A stretch of DNA of 64,000 nt. Source: Tubulanus polymorphus. Its lineage: Eukaryota > Nemertea > Palaeonemertea > Tubulaniformes > Tubulanidae. The notes under the pieces are model-generated. The model was not told the origin of the DNA. It searched no databases and saw only the letters and a list, made by a program, of their open reading frames with translations. This document shows positions 13,109 through 24,589 of the stretch, piece by piece (position 1 is the first letter of the stretch; each line of letters begins with the position of its first letter). The stretch spans positions 28,600,650-28,664,649 of the forward strand of contig NC_134026.1 of assembly GCF_964204645.1 (NCBI RefSeq), written 5' to 3'. Position numbers and translations under genes: made by a program.

Positions 13109-15989
13109 TTATCTCTGTTTATCAATCGCGTTATCATACATCCTGAACTGATGTTGGCATACTTCCTATAATTTCGGACAATTTTCCACAATATCGTGCT
13201 GAGAGTGCGGGAAGGTATGCTCGAATTCAGTGACTACACCAGCGCATCTCAAGTCAATCAGATATAAGCTGTATCTTTTTTTCAATAAACGGCAGACTTG
13301 GCAAATTGATTAACGTAAGCCCTCTTCACAGATCCGATTATTCCTGTGAGAACTTATAAACCTCAACAAATCTTTTCATTAATTGTCATGTCTGATAATT
13401 GATTCCTCTCTCCCACCACTGACAGTATCCAACAGTATCCAAGGTCTAGAGATGTATACATCAACAAAATAAACGTTAAATCATGTGAGATTTCATATTT
13501 CTTCATAGGACTTGGGTTCTCGTGGGTACTGAGCTTGAGAATCTCGTGGGTCACTTTTCTTCTTTAATTTTGTATCGAAGATTTTTGCATCTTTTTGAAA
13601 GTACGTAGCTTCCCAGATCTGAACGCGAAGATTAACTGTCTAAAGGGGTATATATTCTGTTTGAAACGAGCCTTCATATTACTAAAGATTGATTTCCTGA
13701 TAGTGAAAGGTGAGTTGTATCTATTTATTCATATGCAGAAAAACGCATACGTGTATGAGTAAAAACAGGCAGCCGCATAAAATATGACGATTCCCATACT
13801 ATTAGAGCTTCAAAATCGATGACTGCCGAACATCCGGTTGAATCACAATAATGCGCATGTCCCCTTTACCGGATATCCTGTTCACGATCTTCAAGTTCCA
13901 CACTCGGTTTCCGTATATGTAAAATAGTCGTTGTTGGATGGTGAAATCTGAACAGTAGTCATAATTCAATAGCTGTTCGTATTGATGTTCTGTTGGTACT
14001 GTCAGTGCCAGCCATATTTTCTGGTAAAACATGTCAATCTTTACCCGTTGCACACGAAAACGTAGATGAAATTCCTCGATCAACACTTATAAACAGAAGA
14101 ACCTGACACCTCTAAGCTTGTCAATACTGCCGAGCGTTTTTCTTACTGATTCTTATCACGATTGAATAAAAATAGAACTTTCTCTTCCGTTTCTAGAGAT
14201 CTTTGTACGTGACATTATAGTTGATTTTACGATCAGTGTTTGAGACTTTGATGATGATATCAACGAATGAAAAGTTACCTCGATAGGTAAAACATTAACA
14301 ACATTATAGCATATAACCTAACCCTAGCACTAACCCCTTAATTTTTTTCAAGTCATTGAGGTAACTTTTCATCCCAGGATATATGAAATACCGCACAATT
14401 TGGCGTCGGTCACGAGATAAAAACAGATTGCTACAAAACCTCTATATACATCCATATTAACATAAACATGTATACATTTTCACCTATTGTTTTTTATTGA
14501 TGACAGTAAGATTCTAGCTGATATTTTCTACATCATCAAGAACAGAAATATCGAACGTACTTAAGCAAATACAAAACAGATATACATGTAGCACATAAAT
14601 GAGATGTTTGCTCAATGTTTGGCAATTAGCTAGTTTCGATGGTCGAGTCGTCGTTTGGTTCACGTGATATTCAGCTCGACTATCATTAGCTCATTATATC
14701 ATGACTGTTTTATGATATCCTGATCGTTTTCTAATTAGTGACGAATGAGCCATTAAATTGTTTCGTTACTGCGATCATCTGGTTACTCAATTAGCCACCA
14801 CATTTACGTCCTACTCGTCTTGTTCGTGTCAGACAGCGCAAGTCGAAGTAGATTGTGTTAATACTTTTTTAGTTAGACGATTTTTGTGAATGAAAACATC
14901 TGTACGTGTTCAATAAATTTCTGCAAACGCACCAGGTTGTCTACCGCTCGATTGGAACCTTTGTATAAAAATTCCTGTAAATATCAAAAGGTCGCATCTG
15001 TTAGTTCCAATAGGAAATCTTTGCACCAGCCAAACCTTTAACGCACGGTTTAAAGGGGTTTTCTGCGTTCGGATCAATAGGATTCTCACTTAACAGACAT
15101 GATAATTAATTGTCGTACTTCCCTAAGCCTCCACATTCGCCTAGAATGCAATAATCGAAGCTTTCGTATTCGTTTAAGTTCGGGATTTGTCGGATTAGTT
15201 CGGAGATTTACGATATTGGTTCGGATTACTCTATAATTAGCGTGAACTCACGTGGTGTATCGAATAAGGCTTATATTATCATTTCGTTGGCTACAAATGG
15301 CGATGTCAGACGGACGCTGGCAATGATTACCGTGTACGTGATGGGTCCTTCGGGGGTAATTTCCATCCGAGCCCCCAAAATAAACGTTTATATAGTAGCT
15401 AGCGATGTGTCATGATTCTTACAATAAGGATGTTGGAGTTACTTTCAAATGTAAATACATTTATAAATACAATACAAAACAATTTTCGCAATAAATTCTT
15501 GCCGAATGTGCGGCGCGTAAATCTCTTAAAATGATTTTGTTGCAGACAATATAGCATTATCGATAATTGCGGTGCGTCGAGGAAAAGACTTTATTGAAAT
15601 GATTACTTGAATTTGAATCAGCCTAAAGCTTTTGCTGGCAGTGCACGTATAATTTGATTTCTTTAATGTCATGGTAGACGCATATCGGTAAAATAAGGCG
15701 ACTGCTTTTCAAATGTAAATGAATCAGCAATTTTCCGTGATTTAGTATTGACGTTGAGCCGCTGTTTGGTATGTTAATTGGTATATTCATGATGTATCTT
15801 ATTGCCTGAAGCGAGACGACAAACAACGCGTGAAGATGATTACAAAAATATATTTTTGCTGTTCATTTTTACGTGAGATGTTGGCGGCTATAGTTTGTTT
15901 TACAACATCGATAGAAAATAAGACACGGAAAATATTTACTCCGTAAAATAACTCTGGGAAGGTAAGAAATAGTGAATAGACATATCAGA
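13109..15989. other. Non-coding intergenic DNA
   Basis: No supported exon. A 94-codon minus-strand open frame at 13802-14086 looks protein-like in composition (aromatic and charged residues, no low complexity) but has no recognised motif, no splice context I trust and a non-ATG start. It is not called a gene. Confidence 0.4.
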
Positions 15990-16265
15990 CATGTTTTAGG
16001 CGAATTTCTTCGGTGAATAATTCGCCGTATAATTCGCCTGCGATTAAATTTGGGAGACCGCGAAGGACTCTCAAAGGATCTCTTCATTCAGTATATATTT
16101 CTTTCGCCCAATTTAATGGGTGGAGATGACATTCACTGGGAGAATTTAGTAATCGCCAATTAAAAATTCGGCGATAACATCCCAGATTCGTGCGAAAATC
16201 TAATCACCGACTAGAAAATTCGCATCGTATTCCTCGGCACACTGCAAAATTCGCCGATAAAATTC
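15990..16265. repeat. Cluster of AATTCGCC-type motifs
   Basis: Several direct and inverted copies of an AATTCGCC or GGCGAATT core lie within about 270 bases, for example ggcgaatttcttcgg, aattcgccgtataattcgcc and aattcgccgataaaattcgc. It ends about 70 bases before the foldback element at 16335. It may be a decayed repeat element. No terminal structure could be fixed. Confidence 0.4.
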
Positions 16266-16328
16266 GCTTAGTCTGTCACGCGCAAGTCTAAAAAAACACG
16301 TTTTAGTCGATTGGACACGCTACTAACG

Positions 16329-16334
16329 GTATTG
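16329..16334. other. Target-site duplication, left copy (GTATTG)
   Basis: GTATTG lies immediately before the left terminus TATGGTGG. The same six bases follow the right terminus at 17697-17702. This is the expected footprint of transposition. Confidence 0.85.
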
Positions 16335-16411
16335 TATGGTGGCTGATAAGGGCCATAGCGTAAAATTCCTGGTATGTAAATGAGGGCGCCAGAACGCCAG
16401 AACGCCAAAAC

Positions 16412-16957
16412 AACGAAAAACGTCCAATTTTCTCTAAAAGTTCGTTTTGGCGCGCCAAAACAAAGAAAATTCCGTTTTGGCGCCCCCGCCAAAACGAACT
16501 TTCATTTTGGCGCCCCCGCCAAAACGAACTTTCGTTTTGGCGCCCCCGCCAAAACAACGAAAAACGTCGAAATTTCTCTAAAAGTTCGTTTTGGCGCGCC
16601 AAAACGGAGAATATTCCGTTTTGGCGCCCCCGCCAAAACGAACTTTCATTTTGGCGCCCCCGCCAAAACGAACTTTCGTTTTGGCGCCCCCGCCAAAACA
16701 ACGAAAAACGTCAAAATTTCTCTGAAAGTTCGTTTTGGCGCGCCAAAACGGAGAATATTCCGTTTTGGCGCCCCCGCCAAAACGAACTTTCATTTTGGCG
16801 CCCCCGCCAAAACGAACTTTCGTTTTGGCGCCCCCGCCAAAACAACGAAAAACGTCCAATTTTCTCTGAAAGTTCGTTTTGGCGCGCCAAAACGGAGAAT
16901 ATTCCGTTTTGGCGCCCCCGCCAAAACGAACTTTCGTTTTGGCGCCCCCGCCAATAC
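16412..16957. repeat. Left arm: tandem 144-base units
   Basis: Nearly four units. The first carries a caaagaaaattccg linker after the 18-base palindrome; the next three carry cggagaatattccg. The last unit is truncated and has a Gln- or Thr-irrelevant point change (gccaatacg) in its final hairpin. Period 144 is a multiple of three, so frames stay open through the array. Confidence 0.88.
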
Positions 16958-17085
16958 GAACTTTAAACCACGAAAAATAATTCTATATATACGTAAAATA
17001 TTTTCATTTATGCAAATTTATGCAAATTACACACAATATCAACGCGCCAATTTGAAAAATAATTTTACTGTGGTTGAATGCTTGT

Positions 17086-17619
17086 TTTGGCGGGGGCGCC
17101 AAAACGGAAATAACCGCGCCAAAACGAACTTTTCTTTGTTTTGGCGCGCCAAAACGAACTTTTAGAGAAATTTCGACGTTTTTCGTTGTTTTGGCGGGGG
17201 CGCCAAAACGAAAGTTCGTTTTGGCGGGGGCGCCAAAATGAAAGTTCGTTTTGGCGGGGGCGCCAAAACGGAATTTTCTTTGTTTTGGCGCGCCAAAACG
17301 AACTTTTAGAGAAAATTGGACGTTTTTCGTTGTTTTGGCGGGGGCGCCAAAACGAAAGTTCGTTTTGGCGGGGGCGCCAAAATGAAAGTTCGTTTTGGCG
17401 GGGGCGCCAAAACGGAATTTTCTTTGTTTTGGCGCGCCAAAACGAACTTTTAGAGAAAATTGGACGTTTTTCGTTGTTTTGGCGGGGGCGCCAAAACGAA
17501 AGTTCGTTTTGGCGGGGGCGCCAAAATGAAAGTTCGTTTTGGCGGGGGCGCCAAAACGGAATTTTCTTTGTTTTGGCGCGCCAAAACGAACTTTTAGAGA
17601 AAATTGGACGTTTTTTTTC
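17086..17619. repeat. Right arm: tandem 144-base units, inverted
   Basis: Mirror image of the left arm. Its three full units all carry the caaagaaaattccg-type linker (read on the minus strand); the cggagaatattccg variant of the left arm is absent. The innermost portion is irregular and lacks part of a unit. Confidence 0.88.
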
Positions 17620-17696
17620 GTTTTGGCGTTCTGGCGTTCTGGCGCCCTCATTTACATACCAGGAATTTTACGCTATGGCCCTTATCAGCCACCATA

Positions 17697-17702
17697 GTAT
17701 TG
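17697..17702. other. Target-site duplication, right copy (GTATTG)
   Basis: GTATTG directly follows the right terminus CCACCATA and matches the six bases before the left terminus. Confidence 0.85.
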
Positions 17703-19489
17703 GTCATGACGCTAAGAAAACCCGGTGATGGCCGAATATGTCATCGATTTTTCATTTTATTTGCCGGAAAAAGCCATTTCATTTGTTCGGAAAACGAGTA
17801 GAGTTTTCGTCAATATTTTGGTCCAGTGACTGTCGCCAGGTAATATCATAGTGCACCGCAGTGCTCATAATCAGAACACTTATGTCCGATAACTATTCCC
17901 GTGAATAGCCGGATAAAAAACTAATAGTATTATATCCACTTCCATGTTATGATTGGATTATTATACGGGTATAGCAATCAATATTGATAGAAAACATCCG
18001 GGGTTTACTACTTTAGACTTGACGACGATTTTCGCTGAGCCACGAACAATGGTCATCTTTGCGCATAATATTGTCCGATGATTAATGCATCTGGATCGAA
18101 GTAGCGGTCACCGGCAATCAGCAAGAAGGCGCGACGAAAAGTGATCAGAACAGAATTGGCTGCAATTCTGCGAGAAGGTGATTGAAAGTGATCGTCCAAT
18201 TGTCCGAAACTCTTCCGCATTCCGAGGAGTCGTCTGATTATTTGAGTGGCGTATAAACTATTCACGGTATGGTCGGAACTGAATAAAACTGACATTCCTG
18301 GTAAATTAACTTTACATCTGCAAACACATCCTGACGGAGCTCGGTCAATATTTCGCCGCAGGTCCTACCAGCACGTCTTCGTGTGTTGTTTGAACTCATT
18401 TTCGGTAGTAAAACGGTCAGTATCCACGTCATAATCGATGATCCGAATGCCTGCATTGCTTATTCTTTATAATATTAACCCTTATTGTGTTCCTTGATCT
18501 GATAAATAAAGTGTACATACATTTTTTATTATACATCAAGACATGTGTAATTTCCACATAATTAGTTTTAGGTATTGCGTAAATAAACTCGCGATTCATA
18601 TTTTCTAGTCTTTTGTGTCACATTCCAATGGTTAGAAAATGATCTAAGTCATACGTAGCTTCCGTCAAATAATTTTAGAATTCACTTGCGTAACAAATCA
18701 CAAATTTGTCTGTGCGTCAGAAGTAAAAAGTAAGTGTTTGACAAATCTCAAGACTTTATAAATGAATATGATGTTAGATTGACGGTCCACTGCGGATTGT
18801 AATGGAATATGCATCTTATGCAAGTGTTTCATAGAAAATTAGTTTTATATCGATATCGTAAGTGCGAGTTTTAAGTTTAGGTTTACTCCCAATTAATCGA
18901 AATAATGGAGAAATCCTATTTACGCACATGGGCCAAGGGCGTAAATATCATGTTTATTTAATGTACCGAATGTTGCTCGTATGCAAATCTCTAGCAGAGG
19001 TCGTCGATCGTCGACAGGGCGTCTTAATTATATTGACTGTGTATTAAATTGCAATCGTTGGTGATGCTATAACCGGCAAAATGGAATAATAAGGCAATAG
19101 ACAGCTCGTAAATAGCCAATATAAGGAGGCTTCCGACCTGTTTACTGACAATTTTATATTGTACATAATGGACCCTCGGTATCATATTTCACATGAGTGA
19201 AGATATTGCATTTAAGTTGATGGACTGTGACTCAGTGTTAGTGTTGACATAGGCGCATGAATTAGTGACCAGTACAGAGATTTCTATGGAGTTGTTACTT
19301 GTGTCCACTGTGGAAGTAATCTCGCTAAAATGCGGATGCAAATAATATATTCCTATCCGAACACTCAACGTAACAATACATGCGTATAATTATGAAAAAT
19401 CCTTATCTTATTCTCAAATACGTAACTGGTTTGTCGTTTTGTCGCCTTGTTTTCGAATAGATGTAGATGGGTTGTATATATTTTTCTAG
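17703..19489. other. Non-coding upstream region of the P-loop gene
   Basis: Two overlapping minus-strand open frames (18053-18295 and 18262-18456) are present, but they lack splice support and recognised motifs. The P-loop gene's ATG directly follows a ttctag acceptor, so a noncoding first exon of that gene probably lies here on the plus strand. Confidence 0.4.
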
Positions 19490-21974
19490 ATGGCTCAGGC
19501 TTTTAACGGGGAAGCATCATCACCACCCAGAGCGATATTATGGGCCGTGCCACGAAGCATCTCGACGGCGTTCTTCCGTGCCATGATGAATAACAAAGAT
19601 GTAAAGGTAAAATAGAGATTATGAACTTTCTACGTTTAATTATCAGACGGTTCTTATATATGCATCAACGATGAACCTAATGTTATTCTACCAAGACAAG
19701 CCCTTTTTATGAAAAATAATATTGTATGCAACATGAGTGGGTTAAAGCAAAATACCTTTCTAAATGGTGCTGAAAGGAACCCGTACATATTTTTCATTTT
19801 GTCGAAACGGCAGTTATGATGTGAGATCATTTTTTAATCTTTTTTTAATCAGGTGCACCTGGAACCCTATGCTAAAGCGTACTATTTCGGTAGCGAAAGA
19901 CTAAGCGAACGATATCCAGACTCACCTATAGAACCGAATTCTACATTTGCAGACATCAAAGATATATGCGAACAACCAGAATCTGGTAGGTTATTTGCTT
20001 ATTAGGACAACTTGACATTTCATTTTTAAAAGTTACGTCATCGCATAGCTTTCCTTGGGAAATAACTTCAAAAAACCAATTTACTCCGACTCGAGCTTGT
20101 TCATTCTCCATTCATCTTCCATCTACCTTCGCCCCACTTCGCAGTATGTAAATCGCCTCTGTGTAATAATGGAAATGGCGAATTAGTAGAAGACGCACTT
20201 AAAACGATGTCAGTTCGTAATTCATTACTATACTGAACAGTTCATTGAGATCGAAGTGTTCACTCAGTCAGTACTCAGTCAGAGATTTAGTTTGATATAT
20301 TGCTATCTTATTCGCAGTCGATGAAATTGACGAGAATTATTAGACGACAATTTTCTGTCTTCAATTTGATTCCGAGGATATAGTTAGCTCGGGCACTAGC
20401 TCGTTGATCAAACACACTGTCAATGAATGCTTCATTATTGTCAAGATAAATCTTATTCGGGTCCATCAATTTTATTACTCTCTTTACAACACGACGTAAA
20501 AATATGCGCGAGCTCAAATATATTTAGTTAATATTTCGATTATGGAGCACCTTTCAGTAATTAATCAAACAGATTCCAGAGTAATAATCAAATAACTCAA
20601 CATGTGCTGACAAGGAGGGATTACTATATCAATCAAAAATCGAACCCCGTTCATTAGTGGCAAATAGGAACCTGATACTGATATCCCACGTGGGAAATGA
20701 TACTGTGTGTTAAATATCCATCAAAGTTTCAAATGTCTAGTTTAGTACTGATGTAATTAAGAATTATCGGCTGAAGACACCTTGCTGGTAAGATTTCCAA
20801 TCGACCGGGAATACTCGGCGACATACTCGTTGTGATAATATTTCACTAATTGTAGTGGACAACAGATGGTATTGCACTATAATACATGTAAGAAGCGTTA
20901 AACTTTTAACCAGTTTTAGAATTAATCTATCCCTCTGGCTAATGTTCAGCTTCACTTATCTGTGAATTTCAATAAATGCTCTCTACTGCCTCAACGTTGT
21001 CGTTTTCATTCTTGTTTGTAACTTGTGATCGCAGAGAATTAGAGAATAAACCCAACTGTAACTCTTCACTTGCCCGGAGGTAAGCGCAGGATGTCAATCG
21101 AAATCAATTGAACACATGTTTCTATTCTAATTTCAGACTGTAAAGCGGTTTTTGTCAAAGATATGGCGTATTACTTGGCTTCTCGACTCAATACAACTGA
21201 ATTTGTGCCCGCCGGTTACACGCATACATTCCTGATCCGCCACCCGAGGAAAACAATCAGATCTCTTTATAAAATGTCATTAGATTCCACTCTTACTGGT
21301 AAAAAAAAATCCTCATTCTTCTTTGTGAGAATGCGACACTTTTTGAATAATTGAAATTTTAAGATTCAAAGATTGCACGAGTTTTAAGGCACCGGAATTT
21401 TAACAAAGAAATTCTTCATACTTTTTCTTTCTTTTGCATTCTCATTAACGACACATTTAATTTACGTAGGTTGGACATATTTTGACCCAAGCGAAGTTGG
21501 ATTCGAAGAACTGTGTCAAATGTACGATCTAGTCAAAGATAAATTAGGCCAGGAACCAATGGTAATAGATGCGGATGATCTTGTTACCGACCCAGGTGAG
21601 CACTGCAAACCACGGGGCTTATACCACACTACATTCAGCGATCATCTGTGATGAATTGATTTTCAATGTATTTTTTTTTTCCAGAACCGATTCTACGTGA
21701 ATATTGCGCACGCACCGGTATACCGTACGACAACGCTATGGTAAACTGGGATCAGACACCACCAGAGATGAAGCTGTTTCAGGATTGGTTGCCGTGGTTT
21801 GAGGGAACGCTGAAGTCAACTTCTTTCAGGTCGCCCGCGACGAAAAAGAAAACGGACGAAGCGCTTCCTTTTGATCTAGAAGCTTGTATAGAATCAAATA
21901 TGCCTTATTACAATAAATTATACGAGAAAAGATTCACCAAACCATCTACTGATAATTTAGATATAAAACAATAA
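19490..21974 (+). CDS. Sulfotransferase-like P-loop protein (invertebrate 'BCAT-like protein' family)
   Basis: Five coding exons: 19490-19606, 19853-19985, 21137-21298, 21470-21595 and 21685-21974, giving 275 residues. All junctions are GT-AG and keep phase. Near the N terminus (residues 17-32) LWAVPRSISTAFFRAM forms the sulfotransferase-type P-loop that would bind the 5'-phosphosulfate of PAPS. Residues about 115-125 (TFLIRHPRKTI) match the family's second, 3'-phosphate-binding segment. The C-terminal exon has the NWDQTPPEM stretch and a Trp-rich piece, KLFQDWLPWFEG. Database names such as 'branched-chain-amino-acid aminotransferase-like' for relatives are, to my knowledge, historical. The sequence shows a P-loop fold, not an aminotransferase. 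The ATG lies just after a splice acceptor, so a 5' noncoding exon is likely. Substrate unknown. Confidence 0.85.
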
Positions 21975-22246
21975 ATATTAGGCAATATTTTCTGGTACAT
22001 GATCGCAAGACAACGAACCCCACCCAAACGACTAACGACAACTAGATTTTAGCATCGAAAGATACATTTTATGTTTTGAAATCTATTTGAAAACATAAAA
22101 TGATGTCACGATGACTAGTGTATATATTTGATAGGCAGTTATTTATTTTTGAAAGTTCATACAACGTGGACTTGTTTAGGTATATACCATGTATATGTCC
22201 CATACCGTATAATGTGGATTATGTGTTGGTAATTATATATTCAGGA

Positions 22247-22252
22247 AATAAA
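22247..22252 (+). terminator. Polyadenylation signal AATAAA, P-loop gene
   Basis: AATAAA about 270 bases after the stop codon of the P-loop gene, followed by an ATT-rich tract. Position fits the gene's 3' end. Confidence 0.55.
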
Positions 22253-23068
22253 TTATTATTATTACTATTATTAGTATTTTATCATTGTTACTGCTTGTAA
22301 AACAACTTAGTTTCCGGGTGAAATAGGCCTATAAACTGTGAAAAAAAGATGTTTGTTGATTTTTTGGATTTTTAAAAAGGAAACTTTACAAAAGTCAGAT
22401 TAGGAAATGATATTCCATGTCAACTGAAAAATATGTTGGGTAAATACAGCACTGGGAACCAAAGATTTACATTACTATGAATGCACACTGTTGGGGGAAA
22501 GCTAAGGAATTCTCACTCGAAGAAATGAGAAATGACCTTACATTTTACCTATTGCCACTCATTTTGTACATATTACAAATTGCCTTTAATGTATGTCTAG
22601 ATTTCGACGCCTGATGATATGATAATGTATGAGTTTGATTTACCCGAAACCCTGGTCCAGCGTACCACGAAGACTACTTAGCATTTAATACTAGTGACTC
22701 GTTAAAACCTTTAAAATCACATGTATCGATAGTAAATTCATGTTGTATAGATATGCAATAATAAATGTATATAGATAGCAGTATTCTCGTGTTTCCTTGT
22801 TTGTGAAAAGTTGATCGTGTACTTTCCTTTATCTATGACCTTTAAATGAGGGATATGTGCTGAGTGTAGGACTCGGGAGGTGGCACCCAGTGACTTACCA
22901 CACTCGGCGACTGCCAGGCACACAGCCCGGGTTACCCGCTTGGCATCGATCTTTTAGATCGTTGAGTCATAACTCATGGCTTAAACTGGTCTTATGTCGT
23001 GATTTTAGTACTGATGTTCCATGGTGATAAGATTGAGTGAAGACGTGAATAACCGTACCAGGTATTAA
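22253..23068. other. Non-coding intergenic DNA
   Basis: An AT-rich stretch with an ATT microsatellite-like start. No exon or RNA gene supported. Confidence 0.4.
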
Positions 23069-23356
23069 TATTCCCCGGCGAGCGGCCCGCCACCGACCGG
23101 TCGACGAAGAAACTCGATCGTGCGTTGCTTATCCGTGCTCGCACCTGATTTGACAAAATGCCTTGACATGAACATCAAAGAGCGCAAATTATTCATGATG
23201 CGTCCACAACCACAAGGTCTACTGAGAAAACAGACACCTGCGTTTCTCGCCACGAATCTTCATTTTAGATATATTAGGTCTATCGTCAAGCTTCCGGTTG
23301 ACTCTAATTCAATTGCGGACGATCTGCGCAATCTGTATAATATCAGCGCAGTCTGA
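23069..23356. other. GC-rich island open on both strands, upstream of NRBF2
   Basis: A locally GC-rich block just before NRBF2 with open frames on both strands. The minus-strand frame starts at an ATG (23253-23251) and gives 62 residues ending at 23065. A plus-strand frame runs through the same bases. Neither matches a family I know. It could be a promoter CpG island, a divergent first exon or a small gene. The minus strand also has a ttctcag acceptor near 23217. Confidence 0.3.
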
Positions 23357-23403
23357 AGAACAGCTGTCAGATTTTACTTCCGGTATAAACAAATGAAGAA
23401 GAA

Positions 23404-24589
23404 ATGGACAAACCATTAAATTTAGTGCGTAATTCATAATTTAAGATCCATCGTCGATAAATCTAAATCATATTTATTTCAGTAATTTTTACTTTAACTT
23501 GAATGAATAGTTTAATTTGATTGAGATTTTAAGAAATTGACTGTCAATCGTCGTCTATTTTTTGATGTAGTAGTAGAAGTGATATGGCCTCCTTTCTTGA
23601 CATGACGGAATATTGCGTAATCCATTGTTTGTCCCATCAAATGATTGACTGGCAGTGACTCATTGACTGACCTCCAAATCTGTTATTATTAGGGCTGTTA
23701 ATGTTGAACAGAAATTGATATTTCAGGCTCATCAAGAAGAAAGAAAAGCGGAAAGATATCTATGCGCAGGAAAGTTTACTGAAGCAATAGCCTGTCATGA
23801 AAAAGCTGCTGGTGAGTGGCTGAGTATAGAATAGATAGACTGAGTGAGAGTTATTTTATTCTTTGATCTTCTTTTGCGTTGTATATTTTTGTTTCAGAGT
23901 TTATGCAGCAAGCAATTGACGCAACAACGACGAAATCAGTATTAGAATCATTAACACTACAGCACAAAAACCACTTGAAACAACAAGAGATAATCCTGTT
24001 GAAACAGAAACAACAAGAACAAGCTTTAAAACTTAAAGCTAAGAAACTGAAAGATGACAAAAGACAACAAAAGAAAAATGAAATGATTCAACAGGAAGAG
24101 AAGGATAAGAAATATACCGACGATACGGAATTAAATAATTATTTGATTTATCGTACGATGACTGAAACCGATTCACTTTTACAGTTTATAAGCAATCAGG
24201 GTCACGTGATAGGCAGCGAACAAATTAAAAGCGATGCATTGTTAAATCGCGCGACTCAGGAATCGTTTACAGCCGCGATGAAACAACCGAAATGCGACCA
24301 AGTTATTATCGAAGAACTTCGCATTCACAACGAGGAACTGTGCAAGTTACTTAAAAAGTACATTACCAAGTTCGAATATGTGGAGAACGAGAATAGACTG
24401 CTGAAAGCGAAACTGACTAAATATGAAACAATGACGGCTTCGACTTTAACGGAAGAAGAGTATAGCGCGATACCCGGTGGAATGCATATAGCAGACGATG
24501 AAACTCTCGATCTTCCTCCTTTAGACACGCCGAAATTTGACTTCGATGCTTTTAAAGATTTCGATGATTCGTCCACATCACTGCCCTAG
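23404..24589 (+). CDS. NRBF2: Nuclear receptor-binding factor 2 (autophagy PI3K complex I subunit)
   Basis: Three coding exons: 23404-23424, 23727-23811 and 23898-24589, giving 265 residues, close to the vertebrate protein (about 287). The seven-residue first exon (MDKPLNL) joins AHQEERKAERYLCAGKFTEA to form the N-terminal MIT-type helical domain, the best match to the family. Residues about 50-95 are a Gln/Lys-rich helix. A coiled coil follows near residues 170-215 (EELRIHNEELCKLLKKY onward), where vertebrate NRBF2 dimerises. The tail is acidic. In vertebrates NRBF2 binds ATG14 and stabilises the VPS34-Beclin 1 complex in autophagosome formation; the same role is inferred here. The gene is convergent with RNF103, with 1.9 kb between stop codons. 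Confidence 0.9.

Larger units (their letters stand above)
16335..17696. mobile_element. Foldback-type transposon with 144-base palindromic tandem arms
   Basis: A 1,362-base element whose ends are perfect inverted copies over 77 bases (16335-16411 and 17620-17696), starting TATGGTGGCTGATAAGGGCC. Inward of these, each arm is an array of units with an exact 144-base period: the cgtc landmark falls at 16421, 16565, 16709 and 16853, with mirror landmarks at 17176, 17320, 17464 and 17608. Each unit holds one perfect 18-base palindrome, GTTTTGGCGCGCCAAAAC, and three hairpins with GTTTTGGCG and CGCCAAAAC stems around a C-rich or G-rich loop. A unique spacer of roughly 115 bases (about 16970-17085) separates the arms. 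Six-base duplications flank it. It encodes no transposase, so it is presumably mobilised in trans. The architecture resembles Foldback/TU elements. The TATGG terminus with 6-base duplication recalls IS3EU or Dada superfamilies, but that link is only inference. Confidence 0.92.

Noticed and set aside
13802-14086. 94-codon minus-strand open frame
   Set aside because: No ATG start, no recognised motif and no credible flanking splice sites. Kept as an unassigned open frame only.
16380-17165. 261-codon and mirror 215-codon open frames in the foldback element
   Set aside because: They are by-products of a 144-base tandem unit free of stops in one frame. The same theme appears on both strands, and no start, splice or domain evidence supports a real protein.
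16412-17619. Regular repeats resembling a CRISPR array
   Set aside because: Units are contiguous and palindromic, without unique spacers, in intron-rich animal DNA. This is a transposon arm.
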